Positions 15,321 to 23,923 of a DNA stretch of 28,307 nt are shown here, one piece after another. How positions within the stretch are numbered: position 1 is the stretch's first letter; every line of letters starts with the position of its first letter. Made by a program: the position numbers and the translations under genes. Source of the stretch: CAYZMS01 sp964479625. Lineage in GTDB: Bacteria > Bacteroidota > Bacteroidia > Chitinophagales > Saprospiraceae. Below the pieces are notes generated by a model, which was not told the DNA's origin, searched no databases, and was given only the letters and a program-made list of their open reading frames with translations. Location of the stretch: assembly GCA_964479625.1 (NCBI GenBank), contig CAYZMS010000038.1, positions 1 to 28,307 of the forward strand, given 5' to 3'.

Positions 15321-16334
15321 TTGAACGCCTACAACATTCTTGTTCTGACGGATTTTAGCAGCCACAACCCCGGCAATGCCATCTACCCCTTATTACCCGC
15401 CTTATTAGCGGACCCAAGGTGTGCTTCTATGGATGTTGCCAGCCGCCATTTGGACGAGAATACGGGTTTTTTTTATAACCACCGCTCCTCCGAGCTGCAA
15501 GCCGCTCCGGTTGGATCAACCTTTAGTTGGCATAATAACGGCAAGTGTTATACCGAGCGCCTGCGACCGGTTAACTTAAAAGATTATGACGTAATTTTTA
15601 TCCGGCTTCCCCATCCGACCTCTACCCTATTTTGGGATTTTCTCAAGGAAGTTTTTCCACCACAACAAATTGTTAACCAACCCTCCGGTATACAAAAATG
15701 TGGAGATAAAACTTTTTTATTCGAAGTTCAGGAATGGTGCCCTCCCATGCGCCTCTGCCTAAACCTGGAAGATGTACAATCTTTTCTTCAACAATTCCCT
15801 ATTGTCCTAAAGCCTCTCCGCGGATTCAGAGGAAAGGGAATCTTAAGGCTGGATGAGACCTGGATTTGGCAGGGAGATCAACGGATCCCTTTCAAAGAAT
15901 GGGCAAAATTATTGAATCCAGAACAATTTCCTATGCTTGGAATGCAGTACCTTCGAAAAATCCAGGAAGGTGGAGATAAAAGGATCCTTGTTTGTAACGG
16001 TAAAATAATCGGAGGCTACATCCGGATGCCATCCAGGGGCTCCTGGCTGGCCAACATCGCTCAGGGCGGAGGAGCCCGGGACGCTGAGATCGAACCGGAA
16101 GAAGAAGCAATGGTTAAAGCTATAGATCCTTTACTAAAGGAAAAAGGCGTTGTAATATATGGATTGGACACACTATTAGATGACGAGGGCGTTCGAAAAC
16201 TCTCTGAAATTAATGTCCAATCAGTAGGCGGCCTGGAAAAGATCCAACGATTTTCGAGTAAGGCAATCGCCGTAGAAGTTAGTACACACTTATGGAATTA
16301 TATTGATCAGGAGATTTATGCACCTAACATTTGA
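15321..16334 (+). CDS. GshB-like ATP-grasp ligase B (paralogue of A)
   Basis: This 337-residue protein aligns without gaps to ligase A over the first 180 residues, with 89 identities by hand count. The catalytic set is kept: K164 in IVLKPL, GKGI, GDKRIL and SEIN. The start is a TTG at 15321, which lines up exactly with the ATG of ligase A, and no better start exists upstream. It begins 97 bases after ligase A; that gap has a small TTCTCC/GGAGAA hairpin at 15262-15276. Its 3' end overlaps the deacylase start by 17 bases. Two diverged copies side by side suggest two different acceptors or a heteromer. Confidence 0.75.
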   Translation: MNAYNILVLTDFSSHNPGNAIYPLLPALLADPRCASMDVASRHLDENTGFFYNHRSSELQAAPVGSTFSWHNNGKCYTERLRPVNLKDYDVIFIRLPHPTSTLFWDFLKEVFPPQQIVNQPSGIQKCGDKTFLFEVQEWCPPMRLCLNLEDVQSFLQQFPIVLKPLRGFRGKGILRLDETWIWQGDQRIPFKEWAKLLNPEQFPMLGMQYLRKIQEGGDKRILVCNGKIIGGYIRMPSRGSWLANIAQGGGARDAEIEPEEEAMVKAIDPLLKEKGVVIYGLDTLLDDEGVRKLSEINVQSVGGLEKIQRFSSKAIAVEVSTHLWNYIDQEIYAPNI

Positions 16335-17304
16335 AAGTATTGCAGACCGCACAGAGTTATTAACCGAACTGGATTTGAGTCTGGTAGCTCCGGGGGGGAA
16401 AAAGCGCTTCTGGATCCAAATGATAACTGATGCCTTAGGCTTAACTATGTTTGTACCCGTACTTGTTGCGCGAGGTAAAAAAGACGGTCCAGTACTGGGA
16501 CTTACAGCCGCCCTTCACGGCAACGAGATCAACGGCATTCCCGTTATTCAACGACTTTTCAGAGAGTTAGATCCTGAAGAACTACACGGCAGCGTGGTCG
16601 GCGTATTGGTCGCTAACCTACCTTCTTTCCTCAATAAAGAACGTCGATTCGTAGACGAAACGGACCTGAATCATATCATGCCCGGAGTAGAGGACGGAAA
16701 TGTAAGCCAGGTTTATGCCTACCGTCTAATGGAAAGGATCGTTAAAAAGTTCGACTATCTGTTGGATCTACACACGGCTAGTAGAGGGAGGATCAACTCC
16801 TATTACGTCCGAGCTGATTTAGATGATCCCGAAACCCGCCAGATGGCAATCCTTCAAAATGCCCAGATCATCTTACATAATCCACCTTCCGACAGTACAC
16901 TGCGCGGTGCTTCCGAGTCATTGGGGATTAAAGCCATTACCCTGGAAGTTGGAAACCCTCAGGTTTTTCAAAAGGGGATTATACGATCAGGTCTAACGGG
17001 TATTCATAACCTCCTGGCGCATCTGAATATGGTCGATACGGAGATCGAATTTACCGATGGCCCGGCAGTAGTCTGCGAGCGATCCTTATGGATGTATACC
17101 GATACCGGAGGCATTATGACCGTGCACCCCTCGATCACTCAAATGATCAAAAAAGGGGAACGGGTTGCGAGTGTTTACAATGTATTTGGTGACCTTGTTA
17201 CTGAATACCAGGCCCCGGTAAGTGGGATTGTAATAGGCAAAAGCGTGGATCCCGTCAACCAGACCGGGGGACGGGTTTTACACCTTGGAATTCTTCAGAC
17301 ATGA
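16318..17304 (+). CDS. succinylglutamate desuccinylase/aspartoacylase family deacylase
   Basis: This is a 328-residue M14-type zinc amidohydrolase. Zinc ligands are H67 and E70 in HGNEING and H152 in DLHTAS; the likely catalytic base is E210 in ITLEVG. N98, R110 and the DLNHIMPG motif (116-123) fit substrate binding. A C-terminal beta domain (about 245-328) has a biotinyl-like VASVYNVFGDLV fold, common in this group. A TTG at 16303 is possible, but the ATG at 16318 has AGGAG six bases upstream. It overlaps ligase B by 17 bases and moaE by ATGA, so translation is coupled. Its substrate is probably an N-acyl amino acid or peptide made by the linked ligases. Confidence 0.8.
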   Translation: MHLTFESIADRTELLTELDLSLVAPGGKKRFWIQMITDALGLTMFVPVLVARGKKDGPVLGLTAALHGNEINGIPVIQRLFRELDPEELHGSVVGVLVANLPSFLNKERRFVDETDLNHIMPGVEDGNVSQVYAYRLMERIVKKFDYLLDLHTASRGRINSYYVRADLDDPETRQMAILQNAQIILHNPPSDSTLRGASESLGIKAITLEVGNPQVFQKGIIRSGLTGIHNLLAHLNMVDTEIEFTDGPAVVCERSLWMYTDTGGIMTVHPSITQMIKKGERVASVYNVFGDLVTEYQAPVSGIVIGKSVDPVNQTGGRVLHLGILQT

Positions 17305-17717
17305 TCGATATTCAACTTCTGGAAACCCCTTTGGAAATTCAAAAATATCAGGAACTCGTTGCTAATCCCGGAGCTGGAGGCATTGTCCACTTTGTTGGTA
17401 CTGTTCGGAACAATACCCGTGGCCGAAGGGTGCAGCACCTTGAATTTGAAGCCTATTCACCGATGGCTATGGCAGAGATGCGTAAGATTGCCCAGAGCGC
17501 ATGTAACCGATGGCCGGCTCAGGCAGTAGCTATCCACCACCGCCTGGGAAAATTGGTCATTGGGGATATTGCCGTGATCATTGCGGTAGCTACTCCTCAC
17601 CGTGCAGCAGCCTTTGAAGCCTGCCAATTCTGCATTGACAGCCTAAAACAAACAGTCCCCATCTGGAAAAAAGAAGTCTTTGAGGATGGAGAAGTCTGGG
17701 TAGCCGCACACCCCTGA
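17301..17717 (+). CDS. moaE: molybdopterin synthase catalytic subunit
   Basis: This 138-residue protein converts precursor Z (cPMP) to molybdopterin with the thiocarboxylated small subunit MoaD. GTVRNNTRGR (about residues 33-42), the HRLG segment and the catalytic lysine motif LKQTVPIWKKE (K116, K123) are present. Length is usual for the family. It overlaps the deacylase stop by ATGA and so belongs to the ligase operon by position, though the pathways are unrelated. No moaD lies nearby. Its stop abuts the stop of the convergent MBOAT gene with no gap. Confidence 0.9.
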   Translation: MIDIQLLETPLEIQKYQELVANPGAGGIVHFVGTVRNNTRGRRVQHLEFEAYSPMAMAEMRKIAQSACNRWPAQAVAIHHRLGKLVIGDIAVIIAVATPHRAAAFEACQFCIDSLKQTVPIWKKEVFEDGEVWVAAHP

Positions 17718-19436
17718 TTAAAACTGGAAATATATAAAGGGTACTACCTCTGTACCGGCTATTTGAACGACCGTCCAAATGACAAGGGCCAGTATTAGGG
17801 ACTGAATAATGGGTGGAGCTTTTGCATACCAGTTTTCCGCTTTTTTCATCCATGAAACCGGGAGAAAATGCAATATATAACCAAAGCCGATCAATAAAAT
17901 TACAGAAGAGTAGGCCCTCCAGACCTGGGGCGCTAAATTCCCCTGAAAGGCAATACCGATCTGAGTAAGCACTTGATTTACAGTAAGCAGCGGGGGCAAG
18001 GGAGCTCCAATTGCCCCAGCCCGGAAAAGCACCCAACAAAAGCAAACAAAATGAAAGGTCATTATTCCGCTTGAAAAGCGACTTGCATGTCTTTGGAGAC
18101 TACCCAGTCTTTGGTCAACCATTACCCCCATCCTCCATAATAAAACCCAAAGGAAAAACAATCCCAGGTTGAACCGACTCAGCCCCAACAGGGACTCAAA
18201 GGAGATAAGTCCTGTTCCCCAACGTATTAATAAAAGGATCTGCAAACTACTCTGTAAAACAAGCAGTACCGTAACTGCCCTGGTTGCCGGGTTCTTCCAG
18301 ACTATTCTTCCCGTTTCCCGAAGGTAGCGCTCCAAAGCCAGCCCTACCCCATGTAATCCACCCCAGAAAATAAAGACCCATCCTGCGCCATGCCAAAGCC
18401 CGCCCAGTAACATGGTCAACATCAAATTAATATAAGTCCTCAACTTCCCCTTACGATTCCCGCCCAGACTGATATAAAGGTAATCTCTCAACCACCGGGA
18501 AAGGGAAATATGCCAGCGTCTCCAAAAGGCTTGTAGATCTACCGCCCGATAGGGCGTTCTAAAATTTTCCGGAAGTTGAAAACCCATCAGTAAAGCCAGA
18601 CCGATCGCCATATCACTATAACCTGAAAAATCGCAATAGATCTGGATTGCATAACCATATACTGCGAGCAGATTCTCCAGACCGGAGTATAGGGTGGGGT
18701 TTTCGAAAACTCGATCAACAAAGTTTACGCTAACGTAGTCGGAGATGATGGCTTTTTTAATTAGCCCTCCAATGATGAGAAACAACCCACTTCCAGCCTG
18801 AGACCTGGACAGGCCAGGTCGCATACGGATCTGAGGAAGGAATTCAGCTGCCCGAACGATAGGGCCCGCAACCAATTGAGGAAAGTAGGTAACAAAGAAA
18901 GCAAAATCCAATAAAGCCTTCCAGAACTCCGCCCAGTTAGTCACTTCTGCGCTCACCGGTTTGAGATACCCCCTGTAAATATCGATGCTGTAACTCATCG
19001 TTTGGAATGTAAAAAAGGAGATCCCAACCGGTAGAAATATTTCCAAAGGACTGGTAACTACCCCCGTCAAACTTCCAAATAAGCCGGTAAAAAAACCAGC
19101 ATACTTAAAATAGGCCAGCATGCCCAGGTTAGCCAACAAGCTCAATATCAGATAGTATAATTTCCAGCTCTTTCGCTGCGAGCGGTAGATGAGATGCCCC
19201 AGGCCAAAATCAACTACCGTGGAAATTAACAGTAGCAAAAAATAGACCCCGCTGGATTTGTAATAAAAAAAAAGGGAGAAAGAAAAGGTATAAAAAAGGC
19301 GGGGGTTTATTCTACCCAACAATAACACATAACCTGCATAAAACAGCGTGAATAAAACCAAAAACCCACGGCTGTTGAACAGCATTGGTTGCGCCGGATC
19401 ATAAATAAAAATTTGGGTGATTTGATCCCAACCCAT
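17718..19436 (-). CDS. MBOAT family O-acyltransferase
   Basis: This 572-residue polytopic membrane protein has roughly a dozen hydrophobic helices. It carries the AlgI/DltB/PatA signatures QIYCDFSGYSDMAIGL (265-280), FWRRWHISLSRWLRDYLY (304-321), LWHG with H349 and LHG with H362, the latter being the invariant MBOAT histidine region. These proteins move an acetyl or other acyl group across the membrane for addition to a polysaccharide, peptidoglycan or teichoic acid. It is the last gene of an SGNH-SGNH-MBOAT unit, with a 76-base gap to the second SGNH gene. The acceptor polymer is unknown. Confidence 0.88.
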   Translation of the reverse strand: MGWDQITQIFIYDPAQPMLFNSRGFLVLFTLFYAGYVLLLGRINPRLFYTFSFSLFFYYKSSGVYFLLLLISTVVDFGLGHLIYRSQRKSWKLYYLILSLLANLGMLAYFKYAGFFTGLFGSLTGVVTSPLEIFLPVGISFFTFQTMSYSIDIYRGYLKPVSAEVTNWAEFWKALLDFAFFVTYFPQLVAGPIVRAAEFLPQIRMRPGLSRSQAGSGLFLIIGGLIKKAIISDYVSVNFVDRVFENPTLYSGLENLLAVYGYAIQIYCDFSGYSDMAIGLALLMGFQLPENFRTPYRAVDLQAFWRRWHISLSRWLRDYLYISLGGNRKGKLRTYINLMLTMLLGGLWHGAGWVFIFWGGLHGVGLALERYLRETGRIVWKNPATRAVTVLLVLQSSLQILLLIRWGTGLISFESLLGLSRFNLGLFFLWVLLWRMGVMVDQRLGSLQRHASRFSSGIMTFHFVCFCWVLFRAGAIGAPLPPLLTVNQVLTQIGIAFQGNLAPQVWRAYSSVILLIGFGYILHFLPVSWMKKAENWYAKAPPIIQSLILALVIWTVVQIAGTEVVPFIYFQF

Positions 19437-19512
19437 CAGGTCTTAGGTTTTCGATGGAATTCCTTCATCACTTCCCGATCGGAAAAGTAGGTAGCCCTTA
19501 AAAATCCCAACA

Positions 19513-20814
19513 CTAGTTTTTTATCCCTGCATAAACTGCCATTAAATCTACGAACAGCTTTTCAGCAAGCAGGGTATAAGCTGTTTCGGTAGCATGAATA
19601 TAATCGATATACACCAACTCCCGACTTTTCCATTCCTCAAGTCCCCCCGTGTCCAGCATAAAGCCTTGCCAATCCCAAACTGCAACCCCTTTTTCTGAAC
19701 CTACCTCCAAAAGGATCTCCCGCATAGTAATATCCCACGGATTCGGATGGGAGTCCCCCTTCTTTACCAGCGGGTTAGTAATGAGTAAAATACCTAATCC
19801 CGGTGCTTGCTCCCGGGCTTTGTCAATAAAGTACGTTACTTCCCTTTTAATCGCTTCTGGTTCAAAGCGGTCCTGCAGTGCTTCATTCGTTCCCAGTGTA
19901 GCAATGAGGAGATCGGGTTCCAGTTCAGGTAGCTGTTCGAAAAACAGGCCGGCACGGTTAAAATGGTAAAAAGTAACCCCATTGACCCCTGCCGTATGAA
20001 ACAGGACCCCTGCTGATTCACTACTCTCCAAACTCATACCATACAATGTAAAGGACTGCTGACCGGGCTTTCCCGCACCCTTCAGGCTTAGTGATTTACT
20101 CAAGTAAGGAACTGAAAAAGTCTCTGAATGTCCGATCGTATCGGAACTCCCTTGTCCAGGTAAAAAGAAGGTAGCCAATTGGCCTTCAGTACCATTCCAT
20201 TCTAAAACGCAGTCAAATGTTGTTTTGCTCTTATCGTAAAAAACCTGCACCCGATCAAAGCGGTTGTCTAGCTGGTACCGGTCCTCCAACCTGGCGTTTA
20301 ACACAAAGTACTTTTCGTAAGTCCATAGACTCATACCGCTGATACCAACTGGTGTGGTCCTATTTGAAAAGGTTTGTCTTCGGCTTTGCCAATCATCAGG
20401 ACTATCGGTTTTCCAGTCGAGGGGGCTGTGGGTCCCCGCTTGAATATAGGGGAACACCAACCCTCTTCCCGCCATCCCGAAACAATGCTGAAAAAGAGAC
20501 CGAAGGCGGCCAGGAAGGAAATCAGCCTGAACATGAGAATCGCCTACTTGCAGGACATTCAAACGAAATATTTTTTCGTCCTCAAGGTTTTTCAATTTTT
20601 GAAAAAAGGGATATAAATGGTCAGCAAACTTTAAATAGGAAGAGGTCTGCTGCAAGTCGGGGTATTGTTCCAATAATAATGGCATAGTATCCAGAGTAGT
20701 GAAGAGAATTTCCGTTACCATATGGCTTTCATCTACCCGGGGTTCTGCCTGGCAGGCCGTTCCAAAACACCAAAGGAAAACAATAAGCCCGTACAACTTA
20801 ACTATACTCTCCAT
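19513..20814 (-). CDS. SGNH/GDSL hydrolase-like lipoprotein
   Basis: This is a 433-residue exported protein. A signal with lipobox-like FGTAC gives lipidated C21. SGNH blocks: VGDSHVQAD with Ser93, a GVNGV turn, LGTNEA, and DYIHATE with Asp404 and His407. The long segment between blocks (about 100-300) is probably a carbohydrate-binding or jelly-roll insert, as in AlgX/AlgJ-type acetyltransferases. The start overlaps the previous SGNH stop by one base (TAATG). With the MBOAT partner I infer an acyltransferase acting on a surface polymer rather than a free esterase. Confidence 0.75.
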   Translation of the reverse strand: MESIVKLYGLIVFLWCFGTACQAEPRVDESHMVTEILFTTLDTMPLLLEQYPDLQQTSSYLKFADHLYPFFQKLKNLEDEKIFRLNVLQVGDSHVQADFLPGRLRSLFQHCFGMAGRGLVFPYIQAGTHSPLDWKTDSPDDWQSRRQTFSNRTTPVGISGMSLWTYEKYFVLNARLEDRYQLDNRFDRVQVFYDKSKTTFDCVLEWNGTEGQLATFFLPGQGSSDTIGHSETFSVPYLSKSLSLKGAGKPGQQSFTLYGMSLESSESAGVLFHTAGVNGVTFYHFNRAGLFFEQLPELEPDLLIATLGTNEALQDRFEPEAIKREVTYFIDKAREQAPGLGILLITNPLVKKGDSHPNPWDITMREILLEVGSEKGVAVWDWQGFMLDTGGLEEWKSRELVYIDYIHATETAYTLLAEKLFVDLMAVYAGIKN

Positions 20815-22289
20815 TAATTGATTGGTTTTTCCTCTAACCCTTCCATCAGATAGTCAAACAGGTAACCACCGGCTATCCGGGCACCTTGGAAATTGAAGTG
20901 GGTATAATCAGTATTTGCAAGGGGAGGGCGCTCTTCCTCTACCCACTGCTGCATACTTCCCTCCCCTCCCATAGCCTGGTATAAACTAAAAAAAGCTGTT
21001 CCACTAATGCTTGCTGCTTTGCGCTGAGCTACTGTGATCCGGGGTACGGAAGGGTCGGTTTGTAGTCTTCCGTTGATCCGGGTGGCCTTGTCTGAAAGCC
21101 CAATGATCAGGATAGGAACTCCTGGCATGGCTTCCTGAAAGTGTTCTGCCGTCTGCACCAACTCCTTGGTATAGTAAGCGAAGTTCTTAAGGTTGGGGCT
21201 GAGCACATTTAAACCATATTGCAGGACGATCAGGTCGTAATCTATTTCTTCTTGAAAAGCAGTCAGCATATCCAAGCGGATCCCCCTTAAAGCTCCTCCC
21301 GAATTTCCCCTTTGTGAAAAATTATCAACGATCACGCCATTAGCACTTTCAAAGCTAATGCCGTAAACTGGCAAGTCCTCAAAGCAGTAGAAGCGTAGAT
21401 CCAGCTTCTTACAAGCGGTATTGGTCAATGGCAGTACATTTAGCAAGCCTTTATCCTTTATTTCTTTATTTTTTTCAATTCCATCAACTGTATAATGGAG
21501 TATTCCCAAGGTTTCCGGAATGGAATCTGCCCCGTTTACCGTGCCGTAGAATAGACGTGCCGGAGGCAATTGCTTTGTATGTTCGAAATACCGGCTTCCC
21601 CGAAAACGCGTGTAGGGCCAGGTGCCCGCTCTGGAAAGTAAAGAATCAATAATTAGGGAGTCCAATGAAACTGAATCCAGAGGTTCAGGTAGATAATAAG
21701 CGCCATCGATCCCCCTGTCCATCCCATGACTGTTTCTTTGTCCCACCTGGTTGTGGTCCCAGTTATTGGAAACCCACTGCCGGATAGAGCGCCTAAATCC
21801 TGGAATATGAGTCCAGGGAGGTACAAAACCGACCCCTTCTCCACCAAACCGAGACTGCATCGCTTCCCGAAAATCCTGGCACATCAGGTCTCCTTCAATA
21901 GAGGAATCCCCATAATAAGCAATTCGGACTTGTTCCTCTCCTTTGCGTAAGGTCTCGAAGAATGGAGCCAGGAATTGAAGACCATTGTAATCACCGGATA
22001 ATGATTCTACGGGAACAGGCTCGGGTTGAGGCTGTGGCTTTTGAATGGGTTGCTCTGTTAAAAGGGAGGTGGAGTCCAGGAAGACAGTATCTGCTTGGTT
22101 ATCAATGTATAATGTATCTGATTGATCATTTTCAACGGTTGTTAACCGTCGGGAATCAGCAAGAAGAAAATAAGTCCGGAATTTTTTTTGAAGGAAGGGT
22201 GAAAAGTTATGAGCGATGGGATAGATCGACAAAAACGCCAATGCCCCTAATAATACCCAAACAGTTGGTTGGAACCTATCATTGCTCAT
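20814..22289 (-). CDS. membrane-anchored SGNH/GDSL protein
   Basis: This 491-residue protein has an N-terminal anchor (about residues 9-30), then a Pro/Glu-rich linker (QPQPEPVPVE, about 86-95), then an SGNH domain. Blocks: YYGDSSIEGD with Ser129, QYGLNV with the oxyanion Asn, and DYTHFN with Asp461 and His464. A long insert lies between blocks I and III. It leads the operon: the next SGNH gene starts on its stop codon. The two SGNH proteins are unequal, so they may act as a pair. Starting ATG at 22289 has no Shine-Dalgarno sequence. A promoter could not be fixed in 22290-22395. Confidence 0.75.
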   Translation of the reverse strand: MSNDRFQPTVWVLLGALAFLSIYPIAHNFSPFLQKKFRTYFLLADSRRLTTVENDQSDTLYIDNQADTVFLDSTSLLTEQPIQKPQPQPEPVPVESLSGDYNGLQFLAPFFETLRKGEEQVRIAYYGDSSIEGDLMCQDFREAMQSRFGGEGVGFVPPWTHIPGFRRSIRQWVSNNWDHNQVGQRNSHGMDRGIDGAYYLPEPLDSVSLDSLIIDSLLSRAGTWPYTRFRGSRYFEHTKQLPPARLFYGTVNGADSIPETLGILHYTVDGIEKNKEIKDKGLLNVLPLTNTACKKLDLRFYCFEDLPVYGISFESANGVIVDNFSQRGNSGGALRGIRLDMLTAFQEEIDYDLIVLQYGLNVLSPNLKNFAYYTKELVQTAEHFQEAMPGVPILIIGLSDKATRINGRLQTDPSVPRITVAQRKAASISGTAFFSLYQAMGGEGSMQQWVEEERPPLANTDYTHFNFQGARIAGGYLFDYLMEGLEEKPIN

Positions 22290-22395
22290 GTTCTCAAGGT
22301 AAATAATCGTGAGAAATTGACAAGCAAATCTGCTCCTGCAGACCTTTTAAAGGAAAGGAAAAGGAGCCTGAAGGCCATTTTGGCTTTTGGAGCTG

Positions 22396-22463
22396 AAAAA
22401 AATGTTAATTCTCTCTTTCCACTCGATTAGAGCGACTCTTTGAGTGGGAAAAGAGAATTAACG
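22396..22463 (-). terminator. strong terminator for the DUF4870 gene
   Basis: The arms 22405-22424 and 22442-22461 pair over 20 bp with one mismatch and one G-U, and G22404/C22462 extends it. The 17-base loop holds an inner AGAG/CTCT pair. On the minus strand a run of seven T follows (A7 at 22396-22402 on the plus strand). It lies about 150 bases past the DUF4870 stop and before the SGNH operon. No other gene is in the 22290-22615 gap. Confidence 0.75.
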
Positions 22464-22615
22464 AAATTTATGGGACCGTTCCATTGTAAAAAAGGTAAGG
22501 TGATCCCCTGCTAGTCCTTAAACAACAACCAGATGGTAAATTGACCAAGTGCTAATCGATCGCCTCTCCAAATACCTGTCTGGTATACCCAGCATCAGGC
22601 TCAGGTTTGATTTTA

Positions 22616-22933
22616 CTAGGCTACCTTTGCAAACCACTCGTTGAAATATTCTCCTACAAAAGGCAAAAACTCCTCTTTTTCATTTGCAGCGTTAATAATA
22701 CCTATGATCATCAAGATCAGCCCGGCAACTCCCAAGATCCAACCTGCCACTGGTATCCAGGAGAAGAAAAAAACCAGTGCAACACCCAGGCCCTGCCGGA
22801 GGTGGAAGCTTGCCTTATCTCCCTCCGGTTTGTTGGAGTTTAAAATTAAAGCGATAACCCAACCGATAATCCCGATATAGGCTACAATATTAATGGTTTT
22901 GGTGTTTACACCGGAATTAGTTCCAGTTTCCAT
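22616..22933 (-). CDS. DUF4870 family membrane protein
   Basis: This is a 105-residue protein. An N-terminal polar stretch is followed by two or three hydrophobic helices at about residues 16-33 and 51-85. A charged loop between them ends in HLRQGLGV, a typical DUF4870 feature, and ANEKEEFLPFVGEYF closes the protein. The function of the family is unknown. It seems to be a single-gene unit with its own strong terminator. Small inverted repeats GTCC/GGAC (22955-22967) and TTGAAT/ATTCAA (22971-22989) lie in the leader. Confidence 0.7.
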   Translation of the reverse strand: METGTNSGVNTKTINIVAYIGIIGWVIALILNSNKPEGDKASFHLRQGLGVALVFFFSWIPVAGWILGVAGLILMIIGIINAANEKEEFLPFVGEYFNEWFAKVA

Positions 22934-23127
22934 AATCTCGAATTTTTTAGTTAGTCCATGAAGGACAAATTTGAATCTATAGAATTCAATTTACGATCAA
23001 TGACCTACATACGCCACCTTTATAGATAAAAAATCGAATTGCACAGATAAACCGTAGGAAACGCCCTCGTTTTTCACGGCAAGATGCGCCAAAAAGGTTT
23101 AGCAACTGGTGAAAGGGCAATACTAAT

Positions 23128-23307
23128 ATGGAAATCTATGACCTCCCTGAATTCGCCAAATTATATTTCGAATCCTACACACTCCTGTATACCGATTGAG
23201 AGCTTTAATGAAGCCTCCTAGGATTGATCGAATCTTACAAGAAGGAAATCGAAAAAAACGAACAAAAGAAGGATAAGTCCCGCATATTGAGTCTGTTATT
23301 TCGTTAG
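23128..23307 (+). pseudogene. remnant of a small ORF with three stops
   Basis: One frame of 59 codons runs from ATG 23128 to TAG 23305-23307. It is coding-like at both ends: MEIYDLPEFAKLYFESYTLL at the start and LLGLIESYKKEIEKNEQKKD near the end, a charged helix. It is broken by TGA at 23197, TAA at 23206 and TGA at 23209. It may be the remnant of a small helical protein; the family is unknown. The rest of the 22934-23553 spacer shows no other gene. Confidence 0.4.
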
Positions 23308-23440
23308 AACAACATAAAATGGAAATAAAACGAATAAATGTTAAAGTTAAATTTTTAATCGATTTACAGGGTGATTTAGTCGAAACAGCAGCAACCTTCT
23401 CGATTTGCCTTTCGTCTTTCCCTTAAACCCCTAAAAAAGC

Positions 23441-23471
23441 TTGGACCTTATTGTACATTCATCGATATTTG
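23441..23471 (+). promoter_or_regulatory. possible promoter for the small secreted protein
   Basis: TTG (23441-23443) and GATATTTG (23464-23471) are 20 bases apart; the -7 box has one mismatch to TAnnTTTG. The ATG lies about 82 bases further on. Confidence 0.35.
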
Positions 23472-23553
23472 CAGCGTGAGCCCGAATTTTATTCCTTTAC
23501 AAGGCTCTTTAATGCTGTTTTTCGGTATAAAATTTCAAACAGAACCCACCACC

Positions 23554-23904
23554 ATGAAAAAGTATTTCAAAAACAGCGTCTTGATGGCCATTTGTTTGGC
23601 TTTTACCACTGTTTCCGTATTTGGACAACAAGAACCTCCTGATGGGAAATCAGCAAAGGGGGCTGAGCATACCCAGTTCGAACTAAAGTGGAAGCAGTTT
23701 TCTGCCAAATTGGATACTATGGACACTTCCAAAAAAGACAAAGCGGCCATCGAGGCAGAGTATAACGAATTAATTGATGATATGGATGCGCTTTATCACC
23801 CTACACCCGCTCCCACCCAAATGGCCAAAAAGGAGCAGCCATCAGGTTTAAGTGTCAAAACGAAAAAGCAGGGAGGCGGAAATGCGGTGCGGCTTATTCC
23901 ATAA
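23554..23904 (+). CDS. small secreted hypothetical protein
   Basis: This is a 116-residue protein with a signal peptide (MKKYFKNSV, then a hydrophobic core to VSVFG; cleavage before QQ). The mature part is helical and charged, with DTSKKDKAAIEAEYNELIDD (about 63-82), then a Pro-rich HPTPAPT and a basic tail KTKKQGGG. The upstream TTG-like start at 23476 would add 26 residues before the signal, so ATG 23554 is used. No family is recognised. Its coding end forms one arm of a terminator shared with the convergent TPM gene. Confidence 0.6.
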   Translation: MKKYFKNSVLMAICLAFTTVSVFGQQEPPDGKSAKGAEHTQFELKWKQFSAKLDTMDTSKKDKAAIEAEYNELIDDMDALYHPTPAPTQMAKKEQPSGLSVKTKKQGGGNAVRLIP

Positions 23905-23923
23905 GCCCTGCCCGCATTTTATT
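23880..23923. terminator. bidirectional terminator overlapping a coding end
   Basis: AAATGCGG (23880-23887) pairs with CCGCATTT (23912-23919), enclosing a second perfect stem GGCTTAT/ATAAGCC (23891-23907). TTTTATTCT follows on the plus strand. The left arm and inner stem lie inside the last codons of the secreted-protein gene, and the TPM stop is at 23924-23926. Confidence 0.75.
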
